A DNA stretch of 8,934 nucleotides from NCBI GenBank assembly GCA_030590765.1, contig JAUVCP010000067.1, positions 1 to 8,934 on the forward strand, written 5' to 3'. Position 1 is the first letter of the stretch, and each line of letters begins with the position of its first letter. A program made the position numbers and the translations under genes. The notes below the pieces were generated by a model. The model was given only the letters and a program-made list of their open reading frames with translations, made no database searches and had not been told where the DNA came from. This DNA is from Flavobacteriaceae bacterium. GTDB taxonomy: Bacteria > Bacteroidota > Bacteroidia > Flavobacteriales > Flavobacteriaceae. Shown here piece by piece: positions 1-6,780 of the stretch.

Positions 1-624
1 AAATTTACTAAAACTGTTTTTAATTTACCCCACAAGATCATTACATCTGATGATGCGAGTACTTATGTATTTCCTCCTATTCATATTGAAAAACAAGAAA
101 CTCCCTCAAACGAACAGCAAACTAAACTACCCAAATTATTAACAAAGATCATCATTGATGAATCAGATCCAAACAAAGCTTCAGAAGATTTCATCTTAAA
201 CAAGCCTCCTAAACTAATCAACTATGATTCTATTTTAGACAATCTGCCTGTTATTGATGAAACTCCAAAAGAAGAATCTGTTCCATTTGTGTTGGTAGAA
301 CAAGCTCCCAGATATCCAGGTTGTACTGAAAAATCAGAAGAAGATTACAAAAATTGTTTTAATGAAAAAATAAAACGATTTGTCTCTAAAAAATTCAACA
401 CAAACATAGATGTCGATTTATCTGGTAAACAAAAAATATATGTATTATTTGAGATTGATAAAAATGGTGATATCACCAATATTAATGCAAAAGCAACACA
501 TAAGAGGTTGGAAAAAGAGGCCATAAAGGTTGTAAATAAACTTCCGAAAATGATACCAGGAAAACAAAGAAACAGGAATGTTGGAGTAAAATATACCTTA
601 CCTATTGTGTTTGAAGTGCATTAA
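1..624 (+). CDS. TonB-family energy-transducer-like protein, C-terminal part (5' end outside window)
   Basis: The frame is open from base 1 to the TAA at 622-624, so the gene is cut by the left window edge; 207 residues are visible. Visible residues 1-95 are a polar Pro/Lys/Glu-rich stretch with repeated acidic and KPPK-like segments, as in the periplasmic spacer of TonB proteins. From about residue 97 to the end is a TonB C-terminal-like domain of the Bacteroidota type: RYPGC (C108), NCF (C119), a strand IYVLFEIDKNGDI, a helix EKEAIKVVNKLP, and a final strand LPIVFEV. TonB proteins pass inner-membrane proton-motive energy to outer-membrane receptors, but the membrane anchor that would prove this lies outside the window. 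The cysteine pair 11 residues apart recurs in the gene at 2121-4253, where it starts another copy of the domain. A terminator follows directly. Domain assignment is firm; its transport partner is unknown. Confidence 0.85.
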   Translation, partial: KFTKTVFNLPHKIITSDDASTYVFPPIHIEKQETPSNEQQTKLPKLLTKIIIDESDPNKASEDFILNKPPKLINYDSILDNLPVIDETPKEESVPFVLVEQAPRYPGCTEKSEEDYKNCFNEKIKRFVSKKFNTNIDVDLSGKQKIYVLFEIDKNGDITNINAKATHKRLEKEAIKVVNKLPKMIPGKQRNRNVGVKYTLPIVFEVH

Positions 625-643
625 AAGAAACATAATAATAAAG

Positions 644-675
644 AATCCTGCATTTAGCAGGATTTTTTTTATTTT
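644..675 (+). terminator. Intrinsic terminator after the TonB-like gene
   Basis: A perfect 8-bp stem (AATCCTGC at 644-651, GCAGGATT at 657-664) with a 5-nt loop ATTTA is followed by an uninterrupted T tract to 670 and more T to 675. It lies 20 bases after the stop codon at 624 and separates the TonB-like gene from deoC. This is the clearest terminator in the window. Confidence 0.92.
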
Positions 676-677
676 CG
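670..677 (+). promoter_or_regulatory. Candidate -7 box for deoC
   Basis: TATTTTCG matches the Bacteroidota -7 consensus TAnnTTTG at all but one fixed position. It starts inside the T tract of the preceding terminator. Transcription would begin near 681-684, leaving a leader of about 15 nt before the ATG at 697. I find no TTG at the proper -33 distance, so this is a moderate call that rests partly on position between a terminator and a start codon. Confidence 0.45.
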
Positions 678-696
678 CAGTATAAAATGTTTTACT

Positions 697-1440
697 ATGA
701 ATATTAACCAGTATCTCGACTCAACCTATTTAAAAACACCTTCTCAGGCAAATATTTCTGAAAAAGTGACTCAACAAAAAGTTTTTGAACTCATTGACGA
801 AGCAATTACTTACGATTTTAAGTTGGTAATGATTCGCCCTAACTTCGTAAGTATTGCTAAAGAACGTATTTCAAAAGCAAATAGCAATGTGTTAGTAGGA
901 ACCGTTATAGGATTTCATGAAGGCACAACTACAACTGAAAACAAACTACTTGAAGCTCAAAAAGCTATTAATAATCATGTAGATGAACTTGATTTTGTTA
1001 TTAATTATACTGCTTTTTTAGAAGGAAAAATAAACCTTGTTAAAAGTGAAATTTTTAAAGGAACAAAACTAGCCTTAGATAATACTAAAATTGTAAAGTG
1101 GATTATTGAAATTGCTGCATTAAATAATCAACAAATTATTGCAATTACACAGTTGATAAGAGATGTTATTCTAAAAAGTTTTGGTAAAGAAAATGCTGAT
1201 AAAGTATTTGTAAAATCGTCAACTGGTTTTTTTAAAACAGAAGACAATAAACCTAATGGAGCAACTTTTGAGGCTATGCAACTTATAGCAGAAAATGCAA
1301 AACCTTTACAAATTAAAGCAGCTGGAGGTGTTAAATCGTATGCTGATGCTAAAAAAATGATTCAACTAGGCGTAACAAGAATAGGAACTTCTTCAGCAAA
1401 GATTATATCTGAAGGAGGACAAACAAAAGACAACTATTAA
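697..1440 (+). CDS. deoC: Deoxyribose-phosphate aldolase (DERA)
   Basis: This class I aldolase splits 2-deoxy-D-ribose 5-phosphate into acetaldehyde and D-glyceraldehyde 3-phosphate in cytosolic deoxynucleoside catabolism. At 247 aa it is close to full length (E. coli 259). Family landmarks appear in order: LDSTYLK (7-13), TVIGF (69-73), DELDFVINY (96-104) with catalytic Asp99, FVKSSTGF (171-178) with Schiff-base Lys173, IKAAGGV (206-212) with Lys207, and RIGTSS (228-233). By alignment to E. coli Asp102, Lys167 and Lys201 the active-site triad is complete. The protein ends in Tyr, as E. coli DERA does (Tyr259, a tail residue that takes part in catalysis). Met45 occupies the place of E. coli Cys47. 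The next gene starts 3 nt after the stop, so the two are probably co-transcribed. No deoA, deoB or cdd lies in the window. The ATG at 697 gives the normal N-terminus. Confidence 0.96.
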   Translation: MNINQYLDSTYLKTPSQANISEKVTQQKVFELIDEAITYDFKLVMIRPNFVSIAKERISKANSNVLVGTVIGFHEGTTTTENKLLEAQKAINNHVDELDFVINYTAFLEGKINLVKSEIFKGTKLALDNTKIVKWIIEIAALNNQQIIAITQLIRDVILKSFGKENADKVFVKSSTGFFKTEDNKPNGATFEAMQLIAENAKPLQIKAAGGVKSYADAKKMIQLGVTRIGTSSAKIISEGGQTKDNY

Positions 1441-1443
1441 ACC

Positions 1444-2025
1444 ATGAATAAATCTAAATATTTCGCCCACGAAACTGCTGTTATTGATGACAATTGCCAA
1501 ATAGGGCACGGAACTAAAATATGGCATTTTAGCCATATCATGTCTAATTGTACCTTAGGAGAAAATTGTAATATTGGCCAAAATGTTGTGGTGTCACCCC
1601 AAGTTGTTTTAGGTAAAAATGTAAAAGTGCAAAACAATGTGTCTATTTACACAGGTGTAATTTGCGAAGATGATGTGTTTTTAGGTCCGTCTATGGTTTT
1701 TACAAACGTGATCAACCCAAGAAGTGCTGTAAACAGAAAAAACGAATACATGATCACTACTGTAAAAGAAGGTGCCAGTATTGGGGCTAATGCAACTATA
1801 GTCTGTGGAAATGATATTGGTGAATATGCTTTTATTGGTGCTGGAGCTGTTGTTGTTAAAGAAATCAAACCTTACGCCTTAGTAGTAGGAAACCCATCTA
1901 AACAAATTGGCTGGATAAGTAAATACGGGCATCGATTACAATTTAATGAAGAAGGAATAGCAGCTTGTCCTGAGAGCAAAGAAAAATACCAATTAAAAAA
2001 TGACCTCGTAACTAAAATAAATTAG
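1444..2025 (+). CDS. Left-handed beta-helix N-acetyltransferase, WbpD/WlbB type (UDP-3-amino-sugar acetylation)
   Basis: The 193-aa protein is a hexapeptide-repeat acyltransferase. The I-G-x-x-x-x-I rhythm runs from about residue 12 to 150 (GHGTKIWHFSHI, IGQNVVV, VKVQNNVSIYTGV, IGANATIVCG, YAFIGAGAVV) and ends with ALVVGNPSKQIGW. The GPSMVFTNVINPR loop (81-93) is typical of WbpD/WlbB enzymes, which acetylate the 3-amino group of UDP-2-acetamido-3-amino-2,3-dideoxyglucuronate using acetyl-CoA, giving a precursor of O-antigen or capsule sugars. Trimeric cytosolic assembly is expected for the fold. The C-terminal tail (about 157-190) has the spacing of a small zinc ribbon, but only Cys175 of the expected four cysteines remains. 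The wbpA, wbpB, wbpE and wbpI partners are absent here, so the exact substrate is inferred. It sits 3 nt after deoC. The stop TAG is also the first half-site of the next promoter box. Confidence 0.85.
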   Translation: MNKSKYFAHETAVIDDNCQIGHGTKIWHFSHIMSNCTLGENCNIGQNVVVSPQVVLGKNVKVQNNVSIYTGVICEDDVFLGPSMVFTNVINPRSAVNRKNEYMITTVKEGASIGANATIVCGNDIGEYAFIGAGAVVVKEIKPYALVVGNPSKQIGWISKYGHRLQFNEEGIAACPESKEKYQLKNDLVTKIN

Positions 2026-2030
2026 ATTTG
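2023..2030 (+). promoter_or_regulatory. -7 promoter box for the TonB-domain/RemB-like gene, overlapping the upstream stop codon
   Basis: TAGATTTG matches TAnnTTTG at every fixed position and is followed by CAG, a common flavobacterial start context. Its first three bases are the TAG stop of the acetyltransferase gene. The transcript would begin near 2034-2037, giving a leader of about 45 nt to ATG 2082 or 85 nt to ATG 2121. No good TTG -33 element is visible. A small dyad TTGTtACAA (2041-2049) lies just downstream of the predicted start. Confidence 0.6.
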
Positions 2031-2120
2031 CAGCGTTAATTTGTTACAACTAAATTCAATTTCAAAACACAACTAATTCATATGAGCCATTTTTTAAGTG
2101 TTCATAAACACATAAACTCT

Positions 2121-4253
2121 ATGCATCTTTTAAGTAAAAAAATTGTTTTAATATTACCTTTCTTTTTAATATTTATCAATCTTCATGCACAAATAGAAAA
2201 GCCTCCCGTTTATTTAGGTTGCGAAAATGAAAATATTCAAAATATTGAGAATTGTTTTAACAGCAAATTAGAAACAGCTATTTTTAAGAAATTTCAAGAA
2301 CCAGAAATTGTTAAACAAGAAAACTATAAAGGGGTACTTAAGGTAGTTTTTCTGGTTACAAAAAAAGGTGAATTTGAAGTGCTTTATATCAATGCCATGT
2401 ACTCTGAATTAGAAGAGGAAGCTAGAAGAGTCTTTAACAATTTACCAACTATTCAACCAGCTACTTATAATGGCAGACCTATTGACCAGCGCTATATCTT
2501 CCCAATTTCCATTCCTTTAATTGAAACTCAGGAAGTAATTGTAGAACAGAATAATACTACACCTCCTGTAGTTATCAGTCCAAAAACTAATGAAAGATCT
2601 ATTCCAGCAACAACTACAATTATTCAGGTTGAAAGCATTAAAGACACACTTGATTATAGGAATTCATCTCTTTTTCCGGAGTTTAAAAGTGAATTGAATA
2701 TTCCTTTTACGCATCAGCAATATGATGAGATAGTGTACTATTTAGATAGAGGTGAAAATACACATACCGCATCCAAGCCTTACCTTTTTAATGAAATAAG
2801 ACCTTATGTTGATCTTGAAGAAAAAAGGAATACCATCCTAAAAGATAAAAAAACATGGGCCGGAAGAAAGTTATGGAATGAACATTTATTTTTAGTAAAA
2901 GGGAAAAATTACTGGTTTACAACAAATTTAGTCTGGGATCTTCAAATGGGTAAAGACAATTCAGATGTTGATTATACTTATAACAATGGTAGAGGCATTC
3001 AAATTCAAGGGGCTTTAGGTAGAAAGTTTAGTTTTTCTACTTCTTTTTATGAAAGTCAGGGAAGGTTTGCTGAGTATATTAACAAAGAAAATAAGCTGCT
3101 AAATCCTGTGATTGGTGCTAATGCAATTGTTCTTGGAAGAGGAAAAGCAAAAAATTTTAAAGAGGGTGGTTTTGATTATCCTGTGGCCGAAGCTTATTTG
3201 AGCTATACACCGAATGAGTTTTTTAATTTTCAGTTTGGTAATGGAAAGAATTTTATTGGCGATGGTTATCGTTCTTTCTTTTTATCGGATGTTGCTTCTC
3301 CCTATCCATTCTTCAAAATTAGCACTAGTTTTTGGAAAATTAAATATACCAATTTATGGATGTGGATGGATGATGTAAGAAAATTATCTTCAGATGATAA
3401 TTTAAATCTAAGAAAATATGTAGCAATGCATCATTTAAGTTGGAATGTTACCAAAAAATTAAATATTGGATTATTTGAATCTGTTATAACCAATCATAAT
3501 AGCTATGATGGATTTGATATTTCATTCTTCAATCCAATTATTTTTTATCGCGCTGTTGAATACTCAAATGGAGGTGATCATACCGGAAATGTTCAAGTTG
3601 GTTTAAATACTAAATATAGACTCAATGATAATATTTCATTCTACAATCAGGTTTTAATTGATGAATTGACTGTAAGTGAAGTTTTTGGTGGTAATGGTTA
3701 TTGGGGGAACAAATTTGCATTGCAAGTTGGTGCTAAATATTATAATGCATTCAAAGTGGAAAATTTAATGTTGCAAGGAGAATTTAACTGGGCAAGACCT
3801 TACACTTTCTCCCATGGTACTGTTGAATTAAATTCAGCACATTATAATCAGGCAATATCACATTTATGGGGAGCAAATTTTTGGGAAACCATTGGTATTG
3901 CGCGTTATTCCAAAGACAGATGGTTTGCAAATGCAAAAGTAATTGTAGGAAAAAAAGGATTTGATTTTGAAGGATCAGACGTTAGCTATGGAGGTGATAT
4001 TTACAGAACTTACAATAATCGATTATCTAATACAGGGAACAATGTTGCTCAGGGAAACACGACAAATATTTTTATTGGAGACTTACAAGCAGGTTATATA
4101 TTAAATCCAACAACTAATCTTCAGATTTTTGGTGGTTTTACATATCGTAGCTATACTCCTAGCCAAAGTGGGAATATAGTTGCCAATGACAATACAACCT
4201 GGGTTACTTTTGGAGTGAAATCAAGTTTATTTAACTGGTATTTTGATTTCTAA
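2121..4253 (+). CDS. Secreted TonB C-terminal-like domain fused to a RemB-type outer-membrane beta-barrel protein
   Basis: The chosen start gives 710 aa with a textbook signal peptide: Lys6-Lys7, hydrophobic core 8-21, cleavage LHA|Q after residue 23. An in-frame ATG at 2082 would add 13 residues and cannot be excluded. Residues about 24-135 are a TonB C-terminal-like domain (VYLGC with C34, NCF with C45, EEEARRVFNNLP helix) resembling the C-terminus of the gene at 1-624. Residues about 136-180 are a Pro/Thr/Glu-rich linker. Residues about 182-710 resemble the flavobacterial family annotated as gliding motility protein RemB: SLFPEFK, GENTHTASKPY, GRKLWNEH, FGNGKNFIGDGYRS, SDVASPYPF, FFNPIIFYRAVEYS, RPYTFSH. 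Many alternating aromatic strands and a terminal Phe (WYFDF) fit an outer-membrane barrel. A relation to Wzi-type capsule assembly barrels is an alternative. The mechanism of RemB is not established. The gene converges with, and overlaps by 4 nt, the DUF5686 gene. Confidence 0.82.
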   Translation: MHLLSKKIVLILPFFLIFINLHAQIEKPPVYLGCENENIQNIENCFNSKLETAIFKKFQEPEIVKQENYKGVLKVVFLVTKKGEFEVLYINAMYSELEEEARRVFNNLPTIQPATYNGRPIDQRYIFPISIPLIETQEVIVEQNNTTPPVVISPKTNERSIPATTTIIQVESIKDTLDYRNSSLFPEFKSELNIPFTHQQYDEIVYYLDRGENTHTASKPYLFNEIRPYVDLEEKRNTILKDKKTWAGRKLWNEHLFLVKGKNYWFTTNLVWDLQMGKDNSDVDYTYNNGRGIQIQGALGRKFSFSTSFYESQGRFAEYINKENKLLNPVIGANAIVLGRGKAKNFKEGGFDYPVAEAYLSYTPNEFFNFQFGNGKNFIGDGYRSFFLSDVASPYPFFKISTSFWKIKYTNLWMWMDDVRKLSSDDNLNLRKYVAMHHLSWNVTKKLNIGLFESVITNHNSYDGFDISFFNPIIFYRAVEYSNGGDHTGNVQVGLNTKYRLNDNISFYNQVLIDELTVSEVFGGNGYWGNKFALQVGAKYYNAFKVENLMLQGEFNWARPYTFSHGTVELNSAHYNQAISHLWGANFWETIGIARYSKDRWFANAKVIVGKKGFDFEGSDVSYGGDIYRTYNNRLSNTGNNVAQGNTTNIFIGDLQAGYILNPTTNLQIFGGFTYRSYTPSQSGNIVANDNTTWVTFGVKSSLFNWYFDF

Positions 4254-4270
4254 AAATAGAAACCAATACC
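4237..4270. terminator. Imperfect hairpin at the convergent gene junction, candidate bidirectional terminator
   Basis: GGTATT (4237-4242) pairs with AATACC (4265-4270). After a small internal loop, TTTC (4247-4250) pairs with GAAA (4259-4262), and G4245 can pair with C4263. The loop 4251-4258 starts at the overlapping stop codons of the two convergent genes. Neither side has a proper T tract, so terminator activity is uncertain, and the structure may only slow polymerase or shape the overlapping 3' ends. Confidence 0.35.
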
Positions 4271-6736
4271 TCCTTTAACTGCAAATTTGGTTGCATTTGG
4301 CATATCCCGATAACTTCCTCTGTATTCAAAATCTATTCTAAGCAACTTAAAGATATTCCCAATTCCTGCATGGTATTCCCAATAAACAGTTTCAGGAGCA
4401 ACGTAAATAATATCTGATGCATTCATAGCAATGTTTTCATCTGAAATACTACCAATAACACCTCTTATTCCAATAATCTCTCTCCATTGAAGCTTCCTTA
4501 AAAAAGGAATTTTAGAAAAAAGACGGCCATTAAAATTATGTTCAATATGTAGTGAAGCATATTCATCAGTAACAAATTCATAATAATCCAATAGATCAAA
4601 AAGCTTCCTGGAAGTAAAATAAGTCTGGTTACCTGGAACAATATTCAATAATGCTAATGGGACAGGGTTAAAAGTTTTACCCATTTCAAAGGTTGTGGTT
4701 AACCTTCCAAATAAACCAATTTGGATAGGTTGTTGGTAAAAGAATTGTAATTTATGATAATCAAAATCACTTTCAAAAGGTCCTTTTATTCCCTTGGTAT
4801 AACTAAAAAAGAATGTAGGATATCTGCCGTAATTGCTAAATCCCCTGTCCACTCCAAAACCATAAGGTTTACGATTTGGCGTATATTGCATTGCAAAATT
4901 TACATCAATCTGCTCTATTTTTGATTGAATATTTCCATTACTATCAATATAGTCCATATTAAAATAGTCTGGATTAGCTGATTTAATAGTTTTATATGTG
5001 GAACTTATTCTAAAATTAACATTTTTAACAGGTTCAAATGTTGCTTTCACATTGGTTAAGTTGATATTTGACAACTTGGTATTATCTCCTCGGGTAAAAA
5101 GTGATGTCGTTGCAAAACTTCTGTCTAACACATCATTTGCAGTAGTTAGGCTAACTCCAATTTGCTCAATATCTCTTCTGTTTCCAACTGATAAAATTAG
5201 TCTTGTTTTGGGTACAAGCATCCATTTTCCCTCTATACCATATTTAAATTTATGATCACCAAAACCATATGCTAAAAACCCTTTTAACCTCCACTTGTCA
5301 TTTCTAGTAAAATAGGTTCTTCCTCCAAGTCTTAACCTAAATCCCTCTAAATCATTATATCCAAAAGTCGAAAAAACAGGTCCATAATCAAAACTATTCC
5401 ACAAATTCCAATAACCTGACGTAATAATTTCAGTAAGGCTGATAAACTCTTTAAATCGCTTTACTTTTTGAAGAGTATCAAGCATTTTATAGATTCCAAC
5501 TTCATCTTTACTTAGTTTTTCTCGTCTATTTTTTGTCCAGTAATCATTTGATTTATCATATAGTTTTTCATCTTCAACGACTTGTTCTTTATATGTTTTA
5601 TCTGGTCTTTTTACATTAAAAATATGATTGTGATAAAGTGATGTGCGTTTACCATATACCCCTTTTGTTTTATCTTTTTTATTAGAGGAGAAATCACTCA
5701 TAAAATGATCTCTTTTTAATAAAAATACAGAGTCATTTAAAACCTGGAATTCCTGCTCAATATAAATATCTTTTACCCAGTTGATATTTGCACTCTTATT
5801 GGCATACATTTGTATTTCTTTTATGGCAAATGATGTATCGTTCACCCAAAAATCTCCCTTAAAAGTCAATTCATTTTTTCGTCGTGGATAAAATAAAATA
5901 TTATAACACCATTTATTATCAATAAAACTACTATCTGTTAAAACATAATTATAGATTTCAGGTCCTAATTTTGAAAGCGGACTTGCAAAACTCTTATCAA
6001 AAAACTTAATGTAATTATCGTAAATATTATAATCATTATACAATTGCTTTACAAATGCGATTAGAGCTTGATTATCCGAAAAACCGGAGTTCTTATTTGC
6101 TACCAGTTTTTCTGTTTTCTTTTTTGGAACAATATTTTTTCCATAAATTTTATAAACAGATTCATTGATGAAAATTGGTAAATAAGCTTTCCCTGTCACA
6201 ACTGAAGTATCTACATGTTCAAAAACCAATTCCATACCTTTAAACAACCTGCTCTTTTTTAATTTTTCATCTACATTATTGATATCAAACTCAATTTTCT
6301 CATATTTATCAAACTCATAACTATCATATAAATAAATACCATTCTTTCGTTTTTTTTTCCATATCTCTTTAAGAATAGCAATGGCAGGATTTCCCTTTTT
6401 TTTAATTTTTCCTGAATAAAGCGTTACTTCTCCTAATTCAGATCTGGATTCTTGTAAAATGATAGTTAAATCGTAATTATAATTCTTTAAATGAATTACT
6501 TTGGTTTCAAATCCTACAAATGAAACTTCAAGTTCTTTATAAGTATTTCGTGATTGTAGGTAAAACCGACCATTTTCGTCAGAAATAGTCCCTGTTGTAG
6601 ATCCTTTAAAAATTACATTGGTAAAAGGAACAGGGTTATTTTGATCATCAACAACCTGGCCGCTAACCTTTACTTGAGAAGACAAGCTGGTTGAGGTAAA
6701 AAAAATAAGCATTAAAATTAATAATCTTTTAAACAT
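4250..6736 (-). CDS. CarboxypepD_reg-like domain plus DUF5686 outer-membrane protein
   Basis: The 828-aa protein starts with a signal peptide (KR at 3-4, hydrophobic 5-14, likely cleavage near SLSS|Q at 20/21). Residues about 22-105 form a carboxypeptidase-regulatory-like Ig-fold domain (VSGQVVDD, PVPFTNVIFKGSTTGTIS, GRFYL, VSFVGFETK), the N-terminal domain common on Bacteroidota outer-membrane proteins. From about 112 on, the KGNPAIAILKEIWKKKRKNG motif and the long following region match the DUF5686 family; the last 400 or so residues are rich in alternating aromatic beta strands and end in FYF, as for an outer-membrane barrel. It lacks the TonB-dependent receptor plug, so it is not a SusC-type transporter. 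The biochemical role is unknown. It follows the araC-family gene on the same strand after 108 nt, with its own promoter candidate. Its stop TAG overlaps the TAA of the convergent RemB-like gene. Confidence 0.88.
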   Translation of the reverse strand: MFKRLLILMLIFFTSTSLSSQVKVSGQVVDDQNNPVPFTNVIFKGSTTGTISDENGRFYLQSRNTYKELEVSFVGFETKVIHLKNYNYDLTIILQESRSELGEVTLYSGKIKKKGNPAIAILKEIWKKKRKNGIYLYDSYEFDKYEKIEFDINNVDEKLKKSRLFKGMELVFEHVDTSVVTGKAYLPIFINESVYKIYGKNIVPKKKTEKLVANKNSGFSDNQALIAFVKQLYNDYNIYDNYIKFFDKSFASPLSKLGPEIYNYVLTDSSFIDNKWCYNILFYPRRKNELTFKGDFWVNDTSFAIKEIQMYANKSANINWVKDIYIEQEFQVLNDSVFLLKRDHFMSDFSSNKKDKTKGVYGKRTSLYHNHIFNVKRPDKTYKEQVVEDEKLYDKSNDYWTKNRREKLSKDEVGIYKMLDTLQKVKRFKEFISLTEIITSGYWNLWNSFDYGPVFSTFGYNDLEGFRLRLGGRTYFTRNDKWRLKGFLAYGFGDHKFKYGIEGKWMLVPKTRLILSVGNRRDIEQIGVSLTTANDVLDRSFATTSLFTRGDNTKLSNINLTNVKATFEPVKNVNFRISSTYKTIKSANPDYFNMDYIDSNGNIQSKIEQIDVNFAMQYTPNRKPYGFGVDRGFSNYGRYPTFFFSYTKGIKGPFESDFDYHKLQFFYQQPIQIGLFGRLTTTFEMGKTFNPVPLALLNIVPGNQTYFTSRKLFDLLDYYEFVTDEYASLHIEHNFNGRLFSKIPFLRKLQWREIIGIRGVIGSISDENIAMNASDIIYVAPETVYWEYHAGIGNIFKLLRIDFEYRGSYRDMPNATKFAVKGGIGFYF

Positions 6737-6743
6737 CTTTTAA

Positions 6744-6771
6744 TAAAAAAATCCTTCCAAACATGAAAGGA
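6744..6771 (-). terminator. Weak stem plus T tract in the leader of the DUF5686 gene
   Basis: On the - strand TCCTT (6771-6767) can pair with AAGGA (6756-6752) across a 10-nt loop, followed at once by seven T (6751-6745). The stem is only 5 bp. It lies about 75 nt after the araC-type stop and only 8 nt before the ATG of the DUF5686 gene. It could end araC transcripts or act as an attenuator for reading into the next gene. It could also be chance in AT-rich DNA. Confidence 0.3.
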
Positions 6772-6780
6772 AACAAATTA

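Noticed and set aside
289..624. GTG at 289 as the true start of the TonB-like gene
   Set aside because: The frame is open to base 1 with TonB-spacer-like Pro/Lys-rich sequence, and a start at 289 would leave a domain without signal or anchor. The gene is better read as cut by the window edge.
1413..1418. AGGAGG as ribosome binding site for the acetyltransferase gene
   Set aside because: It is 25 nt before the ATG, too far for a Shine-Dalgarno site. It encodes Gly-Gly in the DeoC tail, and flavobacteria rarely rely on such sites.
1437..1637. 66-residue reading frame on the - strand
   Set aside because: It lies opposite the well-supported acetyltransferase gene, with no family resemblance and no promoter.
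1647..1868. 73-residue reading frame on the - strand with hydrophobic composition
   Set aside because: Its composition is the mirror of the hexapeptide-repeat coding sequence on the + strand. It is a shadow, not a membrane peptide.
4998..5255. 85-residue reading frame on the + strand
   Set aside because: It is antisense to the middle of the DUF5686 gene and has no recognisable features.
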